A stretch of DNA of 64,000 bases from Allobaculum stercoricanis DSM 13633. Lineage in GTDB: Bacteria > Bacillota_I > Bacilli_A > Erysipelotrichales > Erysipelotrichaceae. The notes below the pieces were generated by a model. It did not search any database and had not been told where the DNA came from. It saw nothing but the letters and a program-made list of their open reading frames with translations. The position numbers and the translations under genes were made by a program. The number at the start of each line of letters is the position of its first letter. Position 1 is the first letter of the stretch. Of this stretch, positions 43,961 to 52,967 are shown in pieces. The stretch is from NCBI RefSeq assembly GCF_000384195.1, contig NZ_KB913034.1:539873-603872 (forward strand). The letters run 5' to 3'.

Positions 43961-44752
43961 ATGATCAAACCAGCGCAAACCAAACAAGAAAAATTTTTTG
44001 ATGAGTATGTCAAACCATATGATCCAACGGATCCTAAAATTGCATTGAAAATCGAACATACTGGTTATGTCGTTCAAGCCGCTGATCAAATTGCTAAAAG
44101 TTTAGAACTCAATGACCAACAAAAACAACTTGCGCATGTTGCTGCGTTATTTCATGATATCGGGCGTTTTGAACAAGTGCGTCGCTATCATACTTTTTTT
44201 GATTCTCAAAGCGTGGATCATGCTGCCCTCGGGGCTTCAATTTTAAAAGAAGAAAAAATTCTCGCAGATGATTTTTCTTTAGATCAACAAACACAAATTA
44301 TAGAAGCTGTTCGCGTGCATAGTATGTTAGCAATCCCTGATCAGCATGTAGGATGGCAAAGAACATTGGATCAAATCGTTCGCGACGCCGATAAGATTGA
44401 TATTTTCCGTGTTGCAGCAACCCAAGATGCAATCGATACTAGTGGCCAACCAATTACCGCTATTCAACATGCAACGATTACGCCGATCGTTTATGATTCA
44501 ATTATGAGTGGTAAAAGTGTTTTACGTTCAGATCGTCAAACCGCACTCGATATGTGGATTTCGTTTTTAGGATTTGTCTTTGATTTGAATTTTTCAAAAT
44601 CTGCTGATCTCATTTTAGAAGCAGGATATTGGAATATACCTCTTCAAAATATGTTAGATGAAAATCTCATCACGGATCATAAAACACGTCATGAAGTAGA
44701 AATGTTACTTGAAAAAACAAAACAGTATTTAATCCAGATGACACAACAATAA
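43961..44752 (+). CDS. HD-domain phosphohydrolase
   Basis: A 263-residue cytoplasmic metal-dependent hydrolase. The HD signature runs through IEHTGYVVQAA (first His), AALFHDIGRFEQ (His-Asp pair), HAALGASIL, and RDADKIDIFRV (final Asp). HD proteins cleave nucleotides or other phosphoesters; the precise substrate cannot be inferred. GAAGGTAG precedes ATG. It is followed 55 bases later by the HAD-thyA-folA group, which may be cotranscribed, since no terminator is seen between. Confidence 0.83.
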   Translation: MIKPAQTKQEKFFDEYVKPYDPTDPKIALKIEHTGYVVQAADQIAKSLELNDQQKQLAHVAALFHDIGRFEQVRRYHTFFDSQSVDHAALGASILKEEKILADDFSLDQQTQIIEAVRVHSMLAIPDQHVGWQRTLDQIVRDADKIDIFRVAATQDAIDTSGQPITAIQHATITPIVYDSIMSGKSVLRSDRQTALDMWISFLGFVFDLNFSKSADLILEAGYWNIPLQNMLDENLITDHKTRHEVEMLLEKTKQYLIQMTQQ

Positions 44753-44807
44753 AAAGAATAAAACCTCTTTGAAAATATTGACTATATAAAATAGAAGGAG
44801 AAACACT

Positions 44808-45662
44808 ATGGAAAATCAAAACCGCCCGATTACAACACTTGTAGCTGTTGATTTAGATGGGACTTTATTAACAAGTGAAAAGAAAGTCAGCGAAAAAACG
44901 AAAGAAGCGATTCGTGAATTAAAAGAACACGGGATCTTATTTGGAATTGTCTCTGGCCGTCCGGTAGAAAGTGGCTTAATTCTTTGTGAAGGATGGGGCA
45001 TTCAAGATTCCATTAGCTTTTTAATTGGGATGAATGGTGGCGTTCTTTATGATGTTCGACGCAAAGAAAAAGAAACATATTCTATTCTGCCAGGACACAC
45101 AATCTGGAAGATTATTGAAGCTTATCACGATATGCCAACGCTTCATTTTGAGGTGATGGTTGGAAATAAACGTTATGTTCAATACTCCACGCCAGAAACG
45201 ATTGCTAATGCCAAATTATATGGTGAAGAAGAAATTATCGTAGATTTAGAAGCATTTTTAGAAAATCATAATGTGAATAAGCTCGTTATTCGCTCTACTG
45301 TTCAAGAACAGCCTCGCGTTAAAGAAATTGGGGATAAAATTAAAATTCCTGGCGTTATTGGCTTTTCAACAAGTGACGTTCTTTATGAATTCGTCGATCC
45401 AGATATTAATAAAGGTTATGGCTTATACAAAGTTTGCGATCACTTTGGTTTAAACTTAAAAAATGTCGTTGCTTTTGGAGACGAAAATAACGACGTGCAA
45501 ATGTTGATGACAGCCGGAACCGGTGTTGCGATGAAAAATGCTTTACCAGGTGTCAAAGCAATTTGTGATGTCGTGAGTGAATATACTAACGATGAAGATG
45601 CTATCGCACATTACATCAATGAGGTGATTTTGCCTCAACAACAAGAGAAAGTGGAGCGATAA
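44808..45662 (+). CDS. HAD-superfamily Cof-type phosphatase
   Basis: A 284-residue Cof/IIB hydrolase with AVDLDGTLLTSEKKV (motif I), GIVSGRPVESG (motif II), INKGYG with the motif III Lys, and VAFGDENNDVQML (motif IV). It probably acts on sugar phosphates or nucleotide-like phosphates. AGAAGGAG lies upstream. Only four bases separate it from thyA, so it belongs to the thymidylate-folate operon. Confidence 0.87.
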   Translation: MENQNRPITTLVAVDLDGTLLTSEKKVSEKTKEAIRELKEHGILFGIVSGRPVESGLILCEGWGIQDSISFLIGMNGGVLYDVRRKEKETYSILPGHTIWKIIEAYHDMPTLHFEVMVGNKRYVQYSTPETIANAKLYGEEEIIVDLEAFLENHNVNKLVIRSTVQEQPRVKEIGDKIKIPGVIGFSTSDVLYEFVDPDINKGYGLYKVCDHFGLNLKNVVAFGDENNDVQMLMTAGTGVAMKNALPGVKAICDVVSEYTNDEDAIAHYINEVILPQQQEKVER

Positions 45663-45666
45663 ACAT

Positions 45667-46539
45667 ATGGCAAAATGGGATGATATTTATTGTTCGTTAT
45701 GCGAAACGATATTAACGACAGGAACACGCGTCCATAACCGGACGGGAATTGATACCATCAAAATACCAAGTACGCATTTCCAACTTGACGTTGGACAAGA
45801 ATTTCCAATCTTAACGACAAAGCAGCTCTTTATTCGCCAAGCAGTTTTAGAGATGTTATGGATTTATCAGGCGCAAAGCAATGATGTTCGTTGGCTACAA
45901 GAACGCAATGTGCATATTTGGGATGAATGGGAAATTGATGAAAACGGCGACTGGAAAGATGTAAAAACAGGAAAAGTATTACGCCATTTCGATCCATCCA
46001 TGGCGCATACGATTGGGACCGCATATGGTTATGTTGTCAAAAAGTATGGGTTGATTGATCGTTTGATTCAATCTCTTCAAGAAACGCCTGAGGATCGCCG
46101 ACGTGTAGTTTCGCTATGGCAAGATGCCGAAATGGAAACAGCCGTGTTGCCAAGTTGTGTATGGAGTAGTGAATGGGATATTACCGATGGAAAACTCAAT
46201 GTTTGGGTTCACCAAAGATCTTGTGATGTTCCACTTGGTTTACCATTTAATGTGACACAATACGCAGTATTGATGAAAATGTTGGCCCAAGTTTGTCATT
46301 TAGAAGTGGGAACATTAGATTGGTCGATTAAAGATGCGCATATTTATGTTAATCAAATCGAGGGAATTCAAGAACAACTCTCTAGATGGCACGAAAATGG
46401 ATCGTATGAAGCACCAACACTGTGGCTAAATCCAAAAGTGGAAGATTTTTATCAATTCGATAACTCCAAAGAATTAAAAGATATACGTTTAGAAGGGTAC
46501 AGGCATATGGGAAAAATCAGCATGCCGATTGCACAATAA
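45667..46539 (+). CDS. thyA: Thymidylate synthase with variant active-site motif
   Basis: A 290-residue enzyme methylating dUMP to dTMP with methylene-tetrahydrofolate. It retains the N-terminal Arg in RTGIDT, LTTKQLFIRQ, the QRSCDVPLGLPFNVTQYA dUMP-binding block and DAHIYVNQI. The nucleophile is Cys164, in LPSCVWSSEW where most family members read PPCH followed by Gln three residues on. This looks like a divergent subclass and not a broken gene. Its stop overlaps the DHFR start, coupling the two enzymes, since TS oxidises the folate that DHFR regenerates. Confidence 0.9.
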   Translation: MAKWDDIYCSLCETILTTGTRVHNRTGIDTIKIPSTHFQLDVGQEFPILTTKQLFIRQAVLEMLWIYQAQSNDVRWLQERNVHIWDEWEIDENGDWKDVKTGKVLRHFDPSMAHTIGTAYGYVVKKYGLIDRLIQSLQETPEDRRRVVSLWQDAEMETAVLPSCVWSSEWDITDGKLNVWVHQRSCDVPLGLPFNVTQYAVLMKMLAQVCHLEVGTLDWSIKDAHIYVNQIEGIQEQLSRWHENGSYEAPTLWLNPKVEDFYQFDNSKELKDIRLEGYRHMGKISMPIAQ

Positions 46540-47030
46540 TGAAGTTAATGATGATTGCGGCGATTGGGAAAAATCGCGAATTAGGATTACAGGGCGATAT
46601 GCCTTGGAAAAGAGCACTCAAACAGGATTTGACATTTTTTAGAGATACAACAAAAGGTCATGCGATGGTCATGGGGCGAAAAACATTTGAAAGTTTGCCC
46701 AAGATGTTACCGGGAAGAAAACATATCGTCATCACGACAAGTGAAATGAAACCACAAGAAAATTTGGAAGTGTTTCATTCGATCGATGCATTTCTGCAAA
46801 CATATCAAGATACGGATCAAACTATTTTTGTGATTGGCGGAGGTTCGATCTATCAACAAATGTTAGACGCTTGTGCGGGTATGTATTTGACTTTGATTGA
46901 TTGTGAATTTGAAGCGGATACTTGGTTTCCGCAATGGGATTGCGATCAGTTTACTTCAACTTGCCTAGGTCACGTTGAAGAAAATGGCTACTCGTATTCT
47001 CATGTCTTATTCACACGAAAAGAAGCATAA
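46539..47030 (+). CDS. folA: Dihydrofolate reductase
   Basis: A 163-residue NADPH-dependent enzyme that regenerates tetrahydrofolate. It has the Met20-loop region LGLQGDMPWK, the catalytic acidic residue in KQDLTFFRDTT, VMGRKTFESLP, GRKHIVIT, and the cofactor motif IGGGSIYQQML. Length is typical. It starts on the last base of the thyA stop codon, and a terminator follows. Confidence 0.94.
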   Translation: MKLMMIAAIGKNRELGLQGDMPWKRALKQDLTFFRDTTKGHAMVMGRKTFESLPKMLPGRKHIVITTSEMKPQENLEVFHSIDAFLQTYQDTDQTIFVIGGGSIYQQMLDACAGMYLTLIDCEFEADTWFPQWDCDQFTSTCLGHVEENGYSYSHVLFTRKEA

Positions 47031-47034
47031 AATA

Positions 47035-47077
47035 AAAGACTGAATCACACTGTAAAGTAAGATTCAGTCTTTTTTTA
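47035..47077 (+). terminator. Terminator of the thyA-folA operon
   Basis: AAAGACTGAATC (47035-47046) and GATTCAGTCTTT (47061-47072) with a 14-base loop and a long T-run. It may also end the convergent gene. Confidence 0.88.
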
Positions 47078-47082
47078 CCCAA

Positions 47083-48009
47083 TTATAGGGAAGTTAAAAC
47101 GATTGTCCATAAAGGAAGAGTGATCATCGACAGAACTGTCGATAAGAAAATTAGCTCGCTAGCAAAACGTTCATCAACATCGTATTTTTGGGATAAGATC
47201 GCCATCGTGACTGGCGCTGGCATTGCACTTTCGAGTACACAAATTCCAAGAGGCAGACCACTAATTCCAATTAGGGCTAAAAGACAGCCAATCGCTATCG
47301 GAATGAGAACAAGGCGGAATAGGCAATACAATAGAACATCTTTTTGAAAGACATCGCGAATATCGATTTGCGAAAGAATCACGCCAATGATCAGCATGAT
47401 GAATACGGTATTACACTTACCTAGATCAGATAGTGTTTCTTCTAATAACGTAGGGAATTGAAATCCAAAATATTGAGCAACCATACAAAGGACGCCAACT
47501 TCAATTGCAATCATACAAGGATGGAAAACGACTTTTTTGACTAAAGCTTTTAGATCCATTTGTTTGTTGGATTGATAAATTGTGATGCCATAAGCCCACA
47601 TCACAATGCGTAACCAAATTGCATAAATTGAAGCATAAAGAACACCGATTTGGCCAAAAGCTGCTTGTGAGATAATTGTGCCAAGTGTACCTGCGTTATT
47701 GGATACAGTTGCATACTCGAGATTAATTCTATGTTTTGGATCACGTATGTGTTTCCATAATAGAGGAGAAACAAAGAGCATCAATACCTGAATCCCAAAG
47801 GAAAGAACAAAAATAGTTAGAGTAGATTGAATGATCTCATCGGTTGGTTCAATTAAAAATGAGATGAAAATGGAGCAAGGCAAAATTAGATTTGCCACTA
47901 AAAAATTCATTTGTTTCGCCGTTGATTGGCTGATCCATTTTTTACGCCCCATGATCCAACCGATCGCAAGAAAACATAAGATTTTAATTTGAAGTCGAAT
48001 CATGTCCAT
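47083..48009 (-). CDS. AEC-family permease
   Basis: A 308-residue membrane protein of the auxin efflux carrier family, with about ten helices in two halves. Typical landmarks are FLVANLILPCSIFISFL in the first half, the central NNAGTLGTIISQAAFG, and in the second half GNCK-like LGKCNTVFIMLIIG and VLESAMPAPVTMAILSQKY. Bacterial members carry malate or other organic acids. AAGGAGAAA precedes ATG. Monocistronic, minus strand. The substrate is unknown. Confidence 0.87.
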   Translation of the reverse strand: MDMIRLQIKILCFLAIGWIMGRKKWISQSTAKQMNFLVANLILPCSIFISFLIEPTDEIIQSTLTIFVLSFGIQVLMLFVSPLLWKHIRDPKHRINLEYATVSNNAGTLGTIISQAAFGQIGVLYASIYAIWLRIVMWAYGITIYQSNKQMDLKALVKKVVFHPCMIAIEVGVLCMVAQYFGFQFPTLLEETLSDLGKCNTVFIMLIIGVILSQIDIRDVFQKDVLLYCLFRLVLIPIAIGCLLALIGISGLPLGICVLESAMPAPVTMAILSQKYDVDERFASELIFLSTVLSMITLPLWTIVLTSL

Positions 48010-48101
48010 AGAATTTCTCCTTAAAAAAGCGAGATCTATTGTATCGACAATTGATAATAATGCCTAAAAAAATAGTAGAAGAAGAAAAAATGCAAGAGAA
48101 A

Positions 48102-48130
48102 AGGGCTTTCGAATTGTTCGAAAGCCCTAA
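48102..48130 (-). terminator. Terminator after the 48150-48494 gene
   Basis: AGGGCTTTCGAA and TTCGAAAGCCCT form a perfect 12-bp stem with a three-base loop; the T-rich side is on the minus strand. Confidence 0.8.
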
Positions 48131-48149
48131 ATGGCTAAATAGAAGGGAA

Positions 48150-48494
48150 TTAAACTCTTCCTTTAATGCGAGAAAGTTTTTGAATCATTGCTTTCTTTTC
48201 TTCTTGTTCTCTGATTCTTTCTTTTTCGGCTTGTTCTTCAATTTTTTGATTCACTTTTAAAGCGACATAAGCCGTAGCACAAGCTACACTTGTCGCAATA
48301 GCCCCAAGCGCAATCGCTTTAAATGCGCGATCGGTACGAGCTTGTTTGACGTAACGGTCATGATCTTCATCAAGAGAAATAAAGCTATTTGTTAAACGAT
48401 TTGCTTGATTATTTAATACTTTTGCGGCTAAAGCTTTACGTGTATTTGTGTTTAAATTTTGAATTTCATTAGCTAGAGAATCTAATTTGTTCAT
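48150..48494 (-). CDS. Small single-pass membrane protein with charged tail
   Basis: A 114-residue protein: an N-terminal helical region (LANEIQNLNTNTRKALAAK), one hydrophobic segment (about 65-85, IALGAIATSVACATAYVAL), and a very charged coiled-coil-like tail with EEQAEKERIREQEEKKA. No family recognised. The frame extends to 48527, but AAAGGAGG stands directly before ATG 48494. It has its own terminator, so it is an independent unit. Confidence 0.6.
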   Translation of the reverse strand: MNKLDSLANEIQNLNTNTRKALAAKVLNNQANRLTNSFISLDEDHDRYVKQARTDRAFKAIALGAIATSVACATAYVALKVNQKIEEQAEKERIREQEEKKAMIQKLSRIKGRV

Positions 48495-48620
48495 GATCCT
48501 GCCTCCTTTCATTGTTCTTACTTTCACTTTACTCTCATCCCTTCATGAGAACAAGCTAGACGATCAGTTGATCAAATCATCCATATTCATCCGAAAAATA
48601 TAAAGAGAGTGAACAAAAGA

Positions 48621-48674
48621 AAAAGACCAATATGACAAGGATGGTTCAAGTTTCTTGTCGATCATCGGTCTTTT
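48621..48674 (-). terminator. Terminator of the TetM-NYN gene
   Basis: On the minus strand AAAAGACCGATGATCGACAAG pairs imperfectly with CTTGTCATATTGGTCTTTT (a small internal bulge), then a T-rich tract. Confidence 0.7.
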
Positions 48675-48687
48675 ATATGATTTGAGA

Positions 48688-51240
48688 TTAGAAAGAACCT
48701 TTCTTTTTGAGGTTATCTAAGGCGCTAAAAGCAAGGGTATTTGTCGATTGGACGAGACTTTCGAGTTCTCGAGCCGAAATTCTTCTTGCCCCATGGGAGA
48801 ACACAGAGTTCTGGATTAAATTATCACTCGTTGCTGCAATACAAGAAAACTTGCCTTGGAGATCGTGAACTTTCTTTTCGATAAAGCTATCGGCAGTGAC
48901 TCCAGAAGAAGTATAGACAATCGAAGACGATCCATTTTTGCTTGTAGAACCTTTGGATCCTTGCGTTTTTGTTCCATCGAAAACGATAATCATCGACCAA
49001 CCTTTATAGCCTTGGTAGTTGACAAGGCGTGTGATCAATTCTTCACGAGCTGCAAACAAAGAGGTTCTCGCAATCTCTTTAAGATCTGACCAAGCATAGA
49101 TCATGTTATAGCCATCGACGATTAAGCAAGTTGGCAAGTGTTTGAAGTCTTTGACTTGCGTCGGCTCTAAAGAAAGTTCGGTACGTTTCTTCTTTTGCAT
49201 CGTTTGTTTTTTGGCATTGCGATTGGCACCACCGGCTTGGGCAAAGACCCGTTTTAATTCATCTTGCGAAACTTTTGAAGAATTCAAAGTTGGCGAAGAA
49301 GAAGCACCTGCTGTTTCGATTGGAATATGGAGATGATCTTCGACTTCGTACCAATCAATAATTGTGCCACTGCCATTAGAACAAAAGACAGAACCACATG
49401 GGTTTTTGCGATCCAATTCGGCTTGATAACCAATTTGTTCAATAATCTCTTGGCTATCTGTACATTCTTGATATCCACTCGTTTCCATTTCGATATGGGC
49501 CGATCCTTTAGAGCTTTTTGCGAGATCTTCTTGAATGTTCATTAACGTACGCACGGGTCCTTGTCCTACAATTTGGACGTTATGGGAATCTAATTCTTTG
49601 ATTTCAACAGTGGCTTTGCGCGTTTCTAATAAATAAAGGATCTTGGAGAGGTGTTCACTACTCGTTTGAATCGTAAATTGGAAATACGGTTCTAATAACA
49701 CATTTTCTGCTTTCATTAATCCTTGGCGCACGGCACGATGGCTAGCTTGTCTAAAGTCACCACCAGAGGTGTGCTTTTGATGGGCACGGCCATTCACAAG
49801 CGTAATCTTGACATCGGTTAATGGCGAATGCGTCAAGATCCCTGGGATTTTCCAATCCGCTAAAGCAGAGAGGATCAAACGTTGCCAATTGAGGGAGAGA
49901 ACATCGCGGCTGACTTTCGAAGAGAAAGAAATACCGGAGTTGCGTGGTGCCGGTTCGAGTAAAACGTGAACTTCGGCATAATGGCGTAATGGTTCAAAGT
50001 GCCCATAGCCCATGACGGGATTGGCGATTGTTTCTTTATAAACAATTTTTCCGGTCGAAAATTCGACTTGAAATCCCGATTGTTCAAAGATTTTCTTTTT
50101 TAATACATCTTTTTGAATAGCTCCCATTAAATGAACAGCAATGGATTGTGTTTGTTCATTAAATTCAACTTGTAAAGCAGGGTCTTCCATCATCAGTACG
50201 CGCATATAGCCCATCATCAAAACGGGATCGCAACCACTTGGTAAGATGAGTTCGTAATATAAAGCAGGGGAAAGTAACGCTTTATGGAATGATTGTTCAA
50301 ATCCAAGTCCATCGCCAGGAAGAACGTCTTTTAGTCCTTTTACCGAAACAATTTCCCCAGCAACGGCTTCTTGAACACTTTGGAATCCACGTCCTTGATA
50401 AATACGGATTTGATCGATTTTTTGATCTTGAATGACTTCTTTGGCCTTTAAAGAACCACCCGTAATTTTAAGATGGACAATAGGCATTGAAGTATCATCG
50501 CGAGTGACTTTAAATACCCGCGCCCCAAAATTACTTGGATAATCTTGAGGGAGTGTGTATTGAACAAGCGCATTGAGTAAGGCGTCAATCCCTTCGTTTT
50601 TTAAAGCGGAGCCAAAGAGAACAGGAAATGCTTTTCGATCCATGACTGCTTTGGCCATCGAGGTTGGAGAAAGGGATTCGTTTTCAAAAAATTGTTCCAT
50701 TAACTCTTCGTCACAACTTGCGAATTGTTCGATCCAATCAGGCGCTTGTAAATCGATGATATTTTGTTCGAGTTGTGTGGAAATGTTTTGAAGGAGTTCT
50801 TCTTTCGTTAGATGAGTTGCATCCATTTTGTTGATAAAAATGATTGCGGGAATTTTATATGTTTCCAAGCATCGCCAAATCGTTTTGGTATGGGATTGAA
50901 CGCCATCTAAAGCACTAATTAAAACGATGGCACAATCGATTACAGAAAGGGTGCGCTCCATTTCAGCAGAGAAGTCAGCGTGGCCAGGCGTATCAATAAC
51001 GTTGATTTTGACATCGTTCCACGTTAAACCAGCTTGCTTGGAATAAATCGTAATCCCTCTTTGACGTTCGAGAGAATCGAAATCAAGAAAGGCATCTTGA
51101 TGATCGACACGACCTGTTTTTTGAATGACCCCCGCATTGAATAACATCGATTCAATGCAAGTGGTTTTGCCTGCATCTACATGAGCTAAAAGCCCAGTAC
51201 AAATATGTTGATGATGGATGTTGGGGTTTGATTGACTCAT
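48688..51240 (-). CDS. TetM-like ribosomal GTPase fused to a NYN (Rae1/YacP-type) nuclease domain
   Basis: An 850-residue fusion. Residues 1 to about 690 match the TetM/EF-G group: GTP-binding LLAHVDAGKTTCIESML, RQRGITIYSK, VIDTPGHADFSAEMER and FINKMDATHL, then beta-barrel and EF-G-like domains including HTSGGDFRQ and NVLLEPYF. After a Lys-rich linker, residues 702-850 are a NYN/PIN-fold RNase domain (CLIVDGYNMIYAW, IIVFDG, TADSFIE, AATSDNLIQ) with its acidic residues intact. Rae1/YacP cleaves mRNA in the ribosomal A site in Bacillus subtilis, so the fusion suggests a ribosome-targeted nuclease. Frame stays open to 51408, but AAAGGAGCG precedes ATG 51240. Tetracycline resistance is possible, not shown. 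Confidence 0.87.
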   Translation of the reverse strand: MSQSNPNIHHQHICTGLLAHVDAGKTTCIESMLFNAGVIQKTGRVDHQDAFLDFDSLERQRGITIYSKQAGLTWNDVKINVIDTPGHADFSAEMERTLSVIDCAIVLISALDGVQSHTKTIWRCLETYKIPAIIFINKMDATHLTKEELLQNISTQLEQNIIDLQAPDWIEQFASCDEELMEQFFENESLSPTSMAKAVMDRKAFPVLFGSALKNEGIDALLNALVQYTLPQDYPSNFGARVFKVTRDDTSMPIVHLKITGGSLKAKEVIQDQKIDQIRIYQGRGFQSVQEAVAGEIVSVKGLKDVLPGDGLGFEQSFHKALLSPALYYELILPSGCDPVLMMGYMRVLMMEDPALQVEFNEQTQSIAVHLMGAIQKDVLKKKIFEQSGFQVEFSTGKIVYKETIANPVMGYGHFEPLRHYAEVHVLLEPAPRNSGISFSSKVSRDVLSLNWQRLILSALADWKIPGILTHSPLTDVKITLVNGRAHQKHTSGGDFRQASHRAVRQGLMKAENVLLEPYFQFTIQTSSEHLSKILYLLETRKATVEIKELDSHNVQIVGQGPVRTLMNIQEDLAKSSKGSAHIEMETSGYQECTDSQEIIEQIGYQAELDRKNPCGSVFCSNGSGTIIDWYEVEDHLHIPIETAGASSSPTLNSSKVSQDELKRVFAQAGGANRNAKKQTMQKKKRTELSLEPTQVKDFKHLPTCLIVDGYNMIYAWSDLKEIARTSLFAAREELITRLVNYQGYKGWSMIIVFDGTKTQGSKGSTSKNGSSSIVYTSSGVTADSFIEKKVHDLQGKFSCIAATSDNLIQNSVFSHGARRISARELESLVQSTNTLAFSALDNLKKKGSF

Positions 51241-51279
51241 ATTGGACGCTCCTTTTAAATGCAATGAAGAGGGATTAAA

Positions 51280-51326
51280 TAATAAAGACACAGGACAGGA
51301 AAAGAGGACATTCTTGTTCTGTGTCA
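51280..51326 (-). terminator. Hairpin between the histidine phosphatase and TetM-NYN genes
   Basis: On the minus strand GACACAGAACA pairs with TGTCCTGTGTC (one wobble), followed by TTTATTATTT. It ends the upstream gene or acts as an attenuator in the leader of the GTPase gene. Confidence 0.6.
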
Positions 51327-51362
51327 GAGATAAAATCATGATTGTTAAAGGGAAAAATATGT

Positions 51363-52055
51363 TTATTTTCCGTGTGGTCCATTGGGATACAGACCAGAGA
51401 TATGGCAAATTTCTCGATTTGTCTGTTCATGGACAAGTTCAGGGATAGCTTGATGCAATTCGTTTAATTGGTGGGCACTGAGCGGCTTTTTTTCATCTCT
51501 ATTTAAAGCGGGAAGATCATATGTGCGAACCGTGCAGTTTTTAACAAAGAATGTCGCAAATTGCTCGGGATCCATAGGATGAAAATAGTTCTCAATCATG
51601 CGCATAATGCCACCATGCGTGACGATTAAGACGTTTTCCAATCCATATTTGCCATCTTTTTTCGCAAGATCATCAAGAAAAGAATAGACACGACAAGCAA
51701 CTTCCAGATAAGATTCACCACCAGAAAGAGGTTTGAAGAAGTTTCGTTTAACTTTTTGAAACTCAGGGTCGTTGCGTAAAACGCCTTCATAGATTCCAAA
51801 GTTCATTTCAATTAAGCGATCATCATAAATGATTGGAGCAGCAAGATGTTGATATTTTGTGATTTCATGGGCAGTTTGATCGACTCGAATCATTGGCGAA
51901 GAATAGATCGCATCGAAGTGGATTTTAGCGAGTTGAATTCCCGCAAGATCCGCTTGGCGTTTTCCAGTAGCGTTCAATGGTAAGTCACTTCGACCTAGAA
52001 CGCGGTTGGCCTTATTGCGATCGGTCTCACCATGGCGAATTACGTACAATTTCAT
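51363..52055 (-). CDS. Histidine phosphatase family protein
   Basis: A 230-residue phosphoglycerate mutase-like phosphatase. The phospho-His motif is YVIRHGETDRNKANRV; ATGKRQADLAG, AIYSSPMIR, the acidic EMNFGIYEG, and the second catalytic His in LIVTHGGIMR complete the family pattern. Family members range from true mutases to broad phosphatases for sugar or nucleotide phosphates, so the substrate is open. AAAGGATG lies upstream of ATG on the minus strand. It lies upstream of the TetM-NYN gene in the same direction, with a hairpin between. Confidence 0.87.
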   Translation of the reverse strand: MKLYVIRHGETDRNKANRVLGRSDLPLNATGKRQADLAGIQLAKIHFDAIYSSPMIRVDQTAHEITKYQHLAAPIIYDDRLIEMNFGIYEGVLRNDPEFQKVKRNFFKPLSGGESYLEVACRVYSFLDDLAKKDGKYGLENVLIVTHGGIMRMIENYFHPMDPEQFATFFVKNCTVRTYDLPALNRDEKKPLSAHQLNELHQAIPELVHEQTNREICHISGLYPNGPHGK

Positions 52056-52484
52056 TGTGGTGTGTCATCCTTTCGTTGAGGAAGAATTGTTGTTTGGTTA
52101 TTCATACATTAATATCAATCGTTCATTTTACCTGCGAAAGGAAAGAAAATAACAACAACATTTGAATATCCAAATTAAAATATGTGAAAGTCCTTAGTCA
52201 TAATGTACAACGAAAAACGAGAAGTTCAAAACACTTAAAAGGATATTTTGACGAGAATAAAAAACAACAGAATAATCAGCTTAAGCTTTAAATCAAAAGA
52301 TTCGATTTATATAGATTGATTGTAAGCGAAAAAGAACATGTGGTCGAATAAAATGTTTTGAGCAATTGAAGAAATGATTTAAAACTTAAACATAATGAAT
52401 TATTTATCCTGCACCTTTATGGGGTTGCATGGATTAACGAAGAGTAGCAAAAGGTCATTTGAATTATGCAATTTTTGCGACCAA
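52056..52484. other. Non-coding stretch
   Basis: About 430 AT-rich bases between the histidine phosphatase gene and the tRNA terminator. It presumably carries the promoter of the former. I see no gene, riboswitch or repeat here. Confidence 0.5.
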
Positions 52485-52525
52485 TAAAAAAACGAGTTTC
52501 TTTATCGTGTTAATAAAGAAACTCG
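52485..52525 (-). terminator. Terminator of tRNA-Lys
   Basis: CGAGTTTCTTTA (52493-52504) and TAAAGAAACTCG (52514-52525) form a perfect 12-bp stem; on the minus strand it is followed by seven Ts. Confidence 0.85.
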
Positions 52526-52537
52526 AGTTGATTTCAA

Positions 52538-52613
52538 TGGTGGATCCTTAGGGATTCGAACCCTAGACCCACTGATTAAGAGTCAGTTGCTCTGCCAACT
52601 GAGCTAAGGATCC
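52538..52613 (-). tRNA. tRNA-Lys (anticodon CUU)
   Basis: A 76-base cloverleaf on the minus strand: acceptor GGATCCT/AGGATCC with discriminator A and an encoded CCA, D-arm TAGCTCAGTTGGCAGAGCA, anticodon stem ACTGA/TCAGT with loop CTCTTAA (anticodon CTT at 52580-52578, reading AAG), and T-arm with GGTTCGAATCC. It is transcribed alone and has its own terminator. Confidence 0.96.
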
Positions 52614-52967
52614 ATTGTTTGCTCAAATATATTACCACTTGCCCAAAGATTTTCAAGTCAACAACAAAACTTTTCAAATCTAAGGAATTTAATCGCATAA
52701 AACGTCTCATTTTCACATAAGTTATGAAAGCGCTCAACTTATAGAATACGCTTAAATTAGAAAATAAGCGAATGGAAATTTTACCTAACGAGATGTGCAA
52801 TCTACCCAAAAAATAGCAAGGAATTCCTTTAAAATGATACATAAGAAGACCGTTGAATCTCTATTCAATCAAAATCTCTTCGAACGCAAAGAAACTTGAT
52901 CTATTGAATAGAATAGGACAAGGATTGAGAATCTGACAGACATATACATTTGAAAGGATTATGAATC
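52614..52967. other. Non-coding stretch between tRNA-Lys and the next gene
   Basis: About 350 AT-rich bases that must hold the minus-strand promoter of the tRNA and the plus-strand promoter of the following gene. No protein-like frame is present; a minus-strand frame here runs through the tRNA and is rejected. Confidence 0.5.

Noticed and set aside
48688..51240. Calling the gene a tetracycline resistance determinant outright
   Set aside because: It is TetM-like, but the NYN fusion and chromosomal setting do not show resistance, and no mobile element flanks it.
51241..51408. Longer N-terminus of the TetM-NYN protein
   Set aside because: It passes through a terminator-like hairpin and lacks a ribosome site; AAAGGAGCG precedes ATG 51240.
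52576..52842. Minus-strand frame of 88 residues
   Set aside because: It runs through tRNA-Lys and has no ribosome site or family likeness.
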